Positions 59,170-64,000 of a stretch of 64,000 bases of DNA are shown piece by piece. Each line of letters starts with the position of its first letter. The stretch's first letter is position 1. The notes under the pieces were generated by a model. The model saw only the letters and a list, made by a program, of their open reading frames with translations. It searched no databases and was not told the DNA's origin. A program made the translations under genes and the position numbers. The stretch spans positions 1-64,000 of the IMG/VR virus record IMGVR_UViG_3300044796_000657. One strand, given 5' to 3'. Origin of the DNA: a virus.

Positions 59170-59178
59170 GACTGGTTC

Positions 59179-59313
59179 TCAAAATATAAGGAGGTCTTGG
59201 ATGGAACAGAAAAAGAAGCCACCTCGCATGAAAACCATAAAGCGGTTCCCCGATGGATACGCTTTACATTCGTGGGTTTCTTCCGTCAGTATGTCATAGT
59301 AAATGGCGTTCAT
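59179..59313 (-). CDS. 44-aa protein
   Basis: AAAGGATTGCC precedes the ATG. MNAIYYDILTEETHECKAYP start, hydrophobic end. A plus-strand frame with AAGGAGG (59200-59298) is an alternative reading of the same DNA. Confidence 0.5.
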   Translation of the reverse strand: MNAIYYDILTEETHECKAYPSGNRFMVFMRGGFFFCSIQDLLIF

Positions 59314-59322
59314 GGCAATCCT

Positions 59323-59535
59323 TTACATGAGAACAACGGTTAGTATTACACTTGCCACATATGTCAGTAATCCGCATGTGTAAACCACTCTGCGAATCCA
59401 CCAACGATCACTCCGAGACACATCCTTCGTTATGAGATTGAAAGCGATCAAATCCACAATCGCAAAAATAATTGTGAGGATCAGGAAAACAATTAAGATT
59501 GCGCCGACAAAATCCGGGGAGGAGATTTTGGACAT
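59323..59535 (-). CDS. 70-aa two-helix membrane protein
   Basis: Helices at about residues 10-32 and 50-69, separated by a charged loop with SDRWWIRR. AAAGGATGTTGAA precedes the ATG. Confidence 0.6.
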   Translation of the reverse strand: MSKISSPDFVGAILIVFLILTIIFAIVDLIAFNLITKDVSRSDRWWIRRVVYTCGLLTYVASVILTVVLM

Positions 59536-59575
59536 TTCAACATCCTTTTAGGGATTAGAAGCCCTTGTCTTCCCG

Positions 59576-59752
59576 TTACTTGAGGCAAATGGCAACAATG
59601 AAAGCAATGGCAAGGGCAAACTTCCACATTGCTGCAACGAAGTGGAGAGGGTTGTAGTGTTTGGCCGTCGATGAATAGTGAAAACTCACCAGTCCGCTCA
59701 CGAAAAAGTGAACAACAGCAATAATCAACATGATCTGGACAAAAGTATTCAT
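59576..59752 (-). CDS. 58-aa two-helix membrane protein
   Basis: Begins MNTFVQIMLIIAVVHFFVSG; a second hydrophobic segment ends the protein. ATGA overlap with 59749. Confidence 0.6.
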   Translation of the reverse strand: MNTFVQIMLIIAVVHFFVSGLVSFHYSSTAKHYNPLHFVAAMWKFALAIAFIVAICLK

Positions 59753-59910
59753 CGGAGCCTCATGATGTTAAGTCTTAGGATGTGCCAAACAATTAAGGCG
59801 CATACCATTGTTTTGAAAGTCCAAGACAACGCAGACTCGATAGTAAATGCGGCTTTGCCCCACGGCAGGATGATTGCCAACAATGCCAGTATTGCAAGAA
59901 TGCTGTTCAT
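59749..59910 (-). CDS. 53-aa membrane protein
   Basis: Begins MNSILAILALLAIILPWGK; second hydrophobic stretch near residues 33-46. AAGGGTTAACA precedes the ATG. Confidence 0.6.
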   Translation of the reverse strand: MNSILAILALLAIILPWGKAAFTIESALSWTFKTMVCALIVWHILRLNIMRLR

Positions 59911-59919
59911 TGTTAACCC

Positions 59920-60150
59920 TTACTTGATTGCCTTTTTGAGTTTGCCAGTGATGCTGATGCGGCGGTAGATGCCATGTTTGTGTTGGCACTGCTCGCAACC
60001 GCAATCGTTGCATTTCAGGCAAACGTAAATTTGTTTATTGTTACGCTGTGTCATTTCGCCGTAGCACTTTTCACACCACAAACGATCAGGCCAGAAGAAG
60101 CCCATCCACAACGAAACCACACGCTTGTAAACCTTAATAAACTTTTCCAT
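59920..60150 (-). CDS. 76-aa zinc-ribbon protein
   Basis: Cys pairs CEKC and CLKC with a further CNDCGCEQCQHKH segment: a double Cys4-type metal site. Preceded by a good promoter, with GAGGGTTTGGTC upstream. Confidence 0.65.
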   Translation of the reverse strand: MEKFIKVYKRVVSLWMGFFWPDRLWCEKCYGEMTQRNNKQIYVCLKCNDCGCEQCQHKHGIYRRISITGKLKKAIK

Positions 60151-60174
60151 GACCAAACCCTCAGTGTGGGCTAG

Positions 60175-60203
60175 ATCGTATCATATTCCATTCTTTTTGT
60201 CAA
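60175..60203 (-). promoter_or_regulatory. Sigma-70 promoter
   Basis: Minus strand TTGACA (60203-60198), 17-bp spacer, TACGAT (60180-60175), 25 bp before the ATG at 60150. Confidence 0.75.
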
Positions 60204-60215
60204 GCAAAAAATGTG

Positions 60216-60551
60216 TTATTTTTCTTCTTTTGTAAGGCGATTGTATTCGTCTGATATTGAACGGAGATCACCATGAATTTCCTTGCTTAAATTACGTCGC
60301 ATGTCATCTTCGATTGACCACGCCATTTCTAGGATTTTGGCAAGCGTTCCGAGTTGTAAAGATGTGAGAGTGTGTTCCTCAATGCCGATACGATGGGCGT
60401 TGTCGATGCCGTACAGGAAGCCACCAACGGCACTAACCGAACGACATTTTGCGTCGTAGTGAAGCCGTGAGCGTTCCATGAGGAAGTCGATTTCCTCTTG
60501 GGTGAATTCAATGATGATTTTAACTTCGTAGTCAAATTCTTTCGTTTTCAT
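60216..60551 (-). CDS. Unknown 111-aa helical protein
   Basis: Start MKTKEFDYEVKIIIEFTQEE in ATGA overlap with the upstream gene. Helical, charged. Confidence 0.6.
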   Translation of the reverse strand: MKTKEFDYEVKIIIEFTQEEIDFLMERSRLHYDAKCRSVSAVGGFLYGIDNAHRIGIEEHTLTSLQLGTLAKILEMAWSIEDDMRRNLSKEIHGDLRSISDEYNRLTKEEK

Positions 60552-61177
60552 ATAGCCCATATTTCTTCGGTGGTAGGAGTGCGGCCTAATTCAACAATCA
60601 ATGCCTTTTGGAGGTTTTCCAATCGTTCTGTTTCAATGACAATCTGCGCCCCATTGCGACCTTCGGTGACATTTTCCAAGTCTAGTTCAGCACCACGCAA
60701 GTCGCCGAAGATTTCAGCATCGGCTCTTTTAACTTTCTTCGGAATGGGTGCGGTGGCAGCTTGATCGGCCTTTAGGATGGCATTTTTAACCAAATCCAAA
60801 GGTGCCCGGTAAATTTTGCCGTTTTCTGCTGATACTTCAATTACGTTCTTTTCGCCCTTCGGCAAGATGCCAGTGATGATTGCTTTGATAATTTTACGAC
60901 CAACTCTGATTTCAATGGTCTTACGAAAGTCTTCCAATCGCAAGCCGAAAAGTTCATGGTATTTGTGAAATGCGGTTTCGCTTGGCGAAGTCGTCGGGGC
61001 TTTGTCAGTGCCGAAATCGACTTCAATGGTCGTGCGAAGACTTTTGGCTGAATAACGAATGGTGCCGAAGCGAATGTTAATTTTCAGTTCGGCATTGAGA
61101 GGAGCCAAAACGGCCTTGATCCGGTCTGAAACCTTTTTGGCTTGGCTTTCGTTCCATTTGTCTGCTTTGGTACTCAT
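60548..61177 (-). CDS. Unknown 209-aa protein
   Basis: Mixed alpha/beta with a barrel-like stretch (IIKAIITGILPKGEKNVIEVS). ATGA overlaps both neighbours, so three genes (61174, 60548, 60216) are coupled. Not recognised. Confidence 0.6.
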   Translation of the reverse strand: MSTKADKWNESQAKKVSDRIKAVLAPLNAELKINIRFGTIRYSAKSLRTTIEVDFGTDKAPTTSPSETAFHKYHELFGLRLEDFRKTIEIRVGRKIIKAIITGILPKGEKNVIEVSAENGKIYRAPLDLVKNAILKADQAATAPIPKKVKRADAEIFGDLRGAELDLENVTEGRNGAQIVIETERLENLQKALIVELGRTPTTEEIWAI

Positions 61178-61398
61178 ACAATCTCCAATAGATGTTGGAT
61201 CATTTGGTCGGCAGTTACCGGCTTTGCCTTACTCCCACACGAACAACACAGAGAGCATTCTTCGCAGTTAAGGCAAGCCCCGGTTGCTTTCTTGTTCTGT
61301 TTGTGGCCGTATTGTTTGCCACAACCGGGACAAGCAGTATCCTCTTTCGGCAAACCGTGTGATGAAATATCAAGGCCAGTAAGATTATCCTTTGCCAT
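61174..61398 (-). CDS. 74-aa zinc-finger protein
   Basis: CPGCGKQYGH, then CLNCEECSLCCSCGS: nine Cys in 40 residues. Probably binds two metal ions. GGAGTGTC precedes the ATG. Confidence 0.65.
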   Translation of the reverse strand: MAKDNLTGLDISSHGLPKEDTACPGCGKQYGHKQNKKATGACLNCEECSLCCSCGSKAKPVTADQMIQHLLEIV

Positions 61399-61430
61399 GA
61401 CACTCCCCTATTACCTTTTAGGGTGTATGG

Positions 61431-62297
61431 TCACCAACCATTGATATAAGGCAAAAACGGATAGTAAACACGTACATTGACATGATTACTTTTCATGATG
61501 CGTAGAATGTCTTCCATTCTCATTGCCTTGAAAATCGCATCAGCCATCCATACGGGACAATTAGCCCACAATTCATAAGTTCCATCACCACTATTGCGAA
61601 GACTGCCATTAGTCTCATACGGAACAAAACGAAGTTCGGCAGTGAAGCCCAAACTGGTAAGTGTTGTATGGTGTGGTGTCAATGCGCCACGGGCATACTT
61701 TCCCGCTCCATACCCTTGCGATGAATAAGAATACGTTGAGGATGTGTCAAGCAGTTGAGGTTCACCGCCAACAATCGGCGTTACTTGTTTGGCAAGCGAC
61801 CACAATAAATCCTCACGTTCTTTCTTTTGTTTGGCAAGTTGAGCATCGTATTCACTGATCTTGTACTTGGTTAACAATCTATTCTTCAACGCTTCAATGA
61901 AAGCATCGTCCAGAGGATCAAGGTTTTTCTTCTTGGGTTGACGACGCTTTTGCTCTTGTAATAGGAGTTGAGTGAATTCCTTCTGCGCCGTTTCTTTGGT
62001 TGTTTTGAAAGTGGCGTAAAATGTGCTTTTGAATGGGTCTTGCTCGTATGCTGCTTTGTATTGTTCGTTTGGTGTGCCTGATACACTCAACGTTAACAGC
62101 GGAGCAATTTCAATGGGCTTGACTGCTTTGACTTGCGGCTTAGTTGAAAGGAGATCGTAATTGCAGAAATCACAGATGATCGTGCCTTCAGGGATGCGAT
62201 TGAGGCATCCGGGGCATTCGTCCATTGTGAAATCGTAACCACATTGGCATACTTCGCCTTGCGGTCGTGCTTTACATTGTGGACAAGTAGTAATCAT
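61431..62297 (-). CDS. 288-aa protein with double zinc ribbon
   Basis: N-terminal CPQCKA...CQCGYDF and CPGCLNR...CDFCNYDL form a double zinc ribbon (residues 5-47), followed by a charged helical middle and a beta-rich C-terminal 90 residues. Stop within a GTGACCATACA site. Function unknown; the ribbon suggests a protein or nucleic-acid contact. Confidence 0.65.
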   Translation of the reverse strand: MITTCPQCKARPQGEVCQCGYDFTMDECPGCLNRIPEGTIICDFCNYDLLSTKPQVKAVKPIEIAPLLTLSVSGTPNEQYKAAYEQDPFKSTFYATFKTTKETAQKEFTQLLLQEQKRRQPKKKNLDPLDDAFIEALKNRLLTKYKISEYDAQLAKQKKEREDLLWSLAKQVTPIVGGEPQLLDTSSTYSYSSQGYGAGKYARGALTPHHTTLTSLGFTAELRFVPYETNGSLRNSGDGTYELWANCPVWMADAIFKAMRMEDILRIMKSNHVNVRVYYPFLPYINGW

Positions 62298-62315
62298 ACC
62301 AATAGGGATGTATGG

Positions 62316-62681
62316 TCACAGACCGCCCGACTTCTTGAGAACACGCCCGTTAACGGCATTGCCAATTTTTTGCTGTGAAACTTTGATTTTAGGCAGTTTG
62401 CGTTTACCAGCCCACTTCAGCATTGTAGGCGTCAAGATAATCGTTGCGTTTGGATCTTTTGAACCAATCGTAATGATACTAGCGTAGAAGCTCACCCTTG
62501 CCTCAGTGTTGGCCAATCGCATGATCTTCTCAATGATTGCTGTGGTTTCGGCTTCATTGAGTTTGGGGAATGTATCACCACGCTGAAATGCCGGAATCAA
62601 ATCAATGATTCCTTGTCTTGTCGCAACAGCTTGAGCAGCCCTAGCAGGATCGCTCAAGTCGTTTAGTTCTGGGAATGGCAT
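62316..62681 (-). CDS. Unknown 121-aa protein
   Basis: Start MPFPELNDLSDPARAAQAV after AAAGGAGAGTTAAC. Helical, basic C-terminus. Stop within a GTGACCATACA site. Confidence 0.6.
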   Translation of the reverse strand: MPFPELNDLSDPARAAQAVATRQGIIDLIPAFQRGDTFPKLNEAETTAIIEKIMRLANTEARVSFYASIITIGSKDPNATIILTPTMLKWAGKRKLPKIKVSQQKIGNAVNGRVLKKSGGL

Positions 62682-62682
62682 G

Positions 62683-62823
62683 TTAACTCTCCTTTTGAAC
62701 ATTCTCAAACAAAGTACGGAGAACCATAGAGACTTCGCTGTTTTCGCAATCGTTAGCAATGTCGTCAAATCCAAGTTGTAGATCAGGCTCATCGTATTGG
62801 TATGCAAAATTGAGAATTCGCAT
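62683..62823 (-). CDS. 46-aa acidic protein
   Basis: MRILNFAYQYDEPDLQLGFD start; its end carries the AAGGAG of the next gene, which starts one base after the stop. Confidence 0.5.
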   Translation of the reverse strand: MRILNFAYQYDEPDLQLGFDDIANDCENSEVSMVLRTLFENVQKES

Positions 62824-62844
62824 AACAGTACCGAGAGCCAACAA

Positions 62845-62913
62845 CTAGCTTTTCAGGCGTTCATGATCAACGGTAGCAAATAACTGTTTAAGAGGCTTGC
62901 GTGTACTTGTCAT
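62845..62913 (-). CDS. 22-aa basic peptide
   Basis: MTSTRKPLKQLFATVDHERL start, two bases after the 62916 gene, with GAGAT upstream. Weakly supported. Confidence 0.35.
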   Translation of the reverse strand: MTSTRKPLKQLFATVDHERLKS

Positions 62914-62915
62914 GA

Positions 62916-63128
62916 TTATCTCATACATTGGAAGGGAACGGCAGTGACGTTGATGCTGATGTCATCTGATTTGATGGGGCAAATGACATCACTTGCGATT
63001 TTTTTGGCATGGTCTGCATTCTGAATGCCTTGGACGCCAGAGTTAAGGTAAAACGTAGGCACTTGATGCGTCAAATCGCCTTTTGCTGTGTGATGAACAA
63101 CAGTGGCATCAATGGCATATAGTAGCAT
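62916..63128 (-). CDS. Unknown 70-aa protein
   Basis: Start MLLYAIDATVVHHTAKGDLT after AGGGAGAACGTC. Compact beta-rich protein. Confidence 0.6.
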   Translation of the reverse strand: MLLYAIDATVVHHTAKGDLTHQVPTFYLNSGVQGIQNADHAKKIASDVICPIKSDDISINVTAVPFQCMR

Positions 63129-63165
63129 GACGTTCTCCCTTATAACCATGTGGGTGTATGGTCAC

Positions 63166-63513
63166 TCATATCATGGGATCAAAGGCAAGGAAAGTGTTAA
63201 ACTTAGGCCATTGTAAATGAGTTGCTAAGTCTTTGTTTTTATTGGCCCACTTGGTATTACAAGCGTAACAAGCCATAACAGTGTTAGGTCGTTCTATAAA
63301 AAGTTCTATATCATCAAATAGAACCCAAACACCATCAAGTGCCCCACCCTTACTAACAGGTCGTATATGTTCAACTGTTGCCATATAATCAGGAAATTGT
63401 ATCCCTTGAGGCTGCGGTTGCGGCAACTCCGTTAAACCAAAACACCAGAAGCATGTTCCCATTTGCTTGAAGAACAAATTATCCAATACCTCTCGCTTTC
63501 TCTTGCTTCCCAC
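63166..63513 (-). CDS. HNH nuclease-like protein
   Basis: 115 residues. CFWC (C21, C24), ATVEHIRPVSKGG (E48, H49), N77 and CYACNTKWANK (C82, C85) give the zinc-bound HNH core. The final His is replaced by Asn/Lys in NTKWANK, as in many HNH proteins. A GTGACCATACA site follows the stop. Confidence 0.75.
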   Translation of the reverse strand: MGSKRKREVLDNLFFKQMGTCFWCFGLTELPQPQPQGIQFPDYMATVEHIRPVSKGGALDGVWVLFDDIELFIERPNTVMACYACNTKWANKNKDLATHLQWPKFNTFLAFDPMI

Positions 63514-63522
63514 GACAGTTTC

Positions 63523-63645
63523 CTATTTTAATTCAACATCAATTTTACATGATGTTAAGGTTACCACGGAATGGTATTCGGCTTTGACTCGTATTTGCTT
63601 GTGCTGACATCCTGCAAGCAACAAGATAAGCATCCATGCTTTCAT
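63523..63645 (-). CDS. 40-aa lipoprotein
   Basis: MKAWMLILLLAGCQHKQIRV start with a clear lipobox (LLAGC, Cys13) and a short mature part. GAAAGGTTCAA precedes the ATG. Rz1-like in size, but without a partner gene in sight. Confidence 0.6.
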   Translation of the reverse strand: MKAWMLILLLAGCQHKQIRVKAEYHSVVTLTSCKIDVELK

Positions 63646-63657
63646 TTGAACCTTTCG

Positions 63658-63927
63658 TTAGTTGATGCCAAGTGCGTGATAATTGGCCCGCACATCGGCC
63701 ATATGGTTTCGGTAAATGTTTGTGTGATTCGGCAACACGCTGACCAGATCATTACGGTGAACTTGAAACAGTTGGGGATACTGCCGAGGGTTGATACCGT
63801 ATTTCACCTTAACCTCTTCAACAGTGAGGTATCCCGGCGATGGCATCCAAGCAGTCTTGCAAACAACCTCCAGAATGATCGCTTCACGACTTCCGGGTTC
63901 AGGAATTTGGCTGAATGCTGCTGCCAT
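63658..63927 (-). CDS. Unknown 89-aa protein
   Basis: AGGGGCTTTATC precedes the ATG. GYLTVEEVKVKYGINPRQYP looks like a short helix-turn-helix, so DNA binding is possible. Confidence 0.55.
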   Translation of the reverse strand: MAAAFSQIPEPGSREAIILEVVCKTAWMPSPGYLTVEEVKVKYGINPRQYPQLFQVHRNDLVSVLPNHTNIYRNHMADVRANYHALGIN

Positions 63928-64000
63928 GATAAAGCCCCTCGTTGTTAACCATAAGGGTGTATGGTCACGTTATAGTTCAGGGGAAAATTCACAGATGTTG

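Larger units (their letters stand above)
4988..63968. repeat. Dispersed 11-bp motif GTGACCATACA, about 69 copies
   Basis: First bases of plus-oriented copies: 4988, 21885, 28763, 28860, 28914, 28968, 29013, 29803, 29859, 32208, 34898, 40269, 45898, 47022. Minus-oriented: 28702, 32020, 32072, 32112, 32152, 32279, 32354, 32670, 32901, 33325, 33578, 33853, 34327, 34605, 34863, 34970, 35140, 35377, 35645, 35956, 36692, 37098, 37310, 37615, 38247, 38464, 38880, 39423, 39928, 40235, 40344, 40429, 40866, 41295, 41506, 43092, 43141, 43217, 43542, 44181, 44576, 45532, 45878, 45973, 46193, 46961, 49208, 49998, 50309, 52008, 61424, 62309, 63155, 63958, plus a variant at 43698. None lies within the giant gene. 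Confidence 0.95.

Noticed and set aside
59200-59298. Plus-strand peptide with AAGGAGG
   Set aside because: A minus-strand frame with its own ribosome site and gene-like composition covers the same DNA and fits the surrounding operon direction better.
4988-63968. GTGACCATACA as an ordinary promoter or transcription terminator
   Set aside because: It lacks a T-run and self-complementarity, and true sigma-70 promoters and hairpin terminators occur separately. A non-standard promoter class cannot be excluded.

Overview
The window looks like part of a large phage or phage-plasmid. About 120 mostly very small genes are packed in long one-direction strings, often joined by ATGA or GTGA stop/start overlaps. 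There are two phage-style tRNA genes (Lys-UUU, Arg-UCU), small nucleotide-metabolism and DNA enzymes (a HAD 5'-nucleotidase-like protein, a MazG-like NTP pyrophosphohydrolase, a SAM methyltransferase, two HNH nucleases, an SF1 helicase, a ParB-like protein) and a majority of genes I cannot name. No capsid, terminase, tail or polymerase gene is visible. Promoters read as ordinary sigma-70 sites (TTGACA-N17-TATACT type) and start sites carry AGGAG, so the host is a bacterium. Two adjacent proteins with twin-arginine starts (MNRRxF) would fit a Gram-negative or planctomycete-like host, but the host cannot be fixed from sequence alone.

Layout. 0.35-22.9 kb: plus-strand genes. The first 7 kb hold a family of membrane-anchored paralogues (one transmembrane helix, then a cytoplasmic domain with an E-D-V-T motif). 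Then come the nucleotidase, many small membrane proteins, tRNA-Lys, tRNA-Arg, the methyltransferase, the MazG-like protein and a run of unknowns. A structured control region with palindromes lies at 20.69-20.83 kb. 22.9-24.4 kb: three minus-strand genes with matching GC-rich hairpins. 24.4-28.1 kb: a tandem array of 12 paralogous plus-strand genes, eleven of which open with the same MNLN residues, behind one promoter whose spacer holds a perfect operator-like palindrome. 28.2-64 kb: almost entirely minus-strand. It holds an HNH gene, an SF1 helicase with a zinc finger, about 35 tiny unknown genes with a ParB-like gene in their middle (29-46 kb), a 1.2-kb stretch with no convincing gene, small membrane and unknown genes (47.4-53.3 kb), a 1,953-residue modular repeat protein (53.3-59.2 kb), then zinc-ribbon proteins, a second HNH protein and a small lipoprotein.

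The most striking feature is an almost invariant 11-bp sequence, GTGACCATACA, present in about 69 copies. It lies almost always between genes, usually points in the direction of transcription, sits just ahead of the next ribosome-binding site and very often supplies the TGA stop codon of the gene before. It also forms tandem groups upstream of the helicase and the ParB-like gene, a five-copy plus-oriented group where plus-strand transcription would run into the minus-strand operons, and inverted pairs at four operon boundaries next to hairpins. The arrangement recalls the stoperators and start-associated sequences of mycobacteriophages but the sequence is different. A second, rarer intergenic motif (GGCACACTANCTGCACAC) shares the same slots, and the palindrome GTTAAC is over-represented across the whole window. 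Five genes appear broken by single-base shifts, which may be decay or sequencing error.
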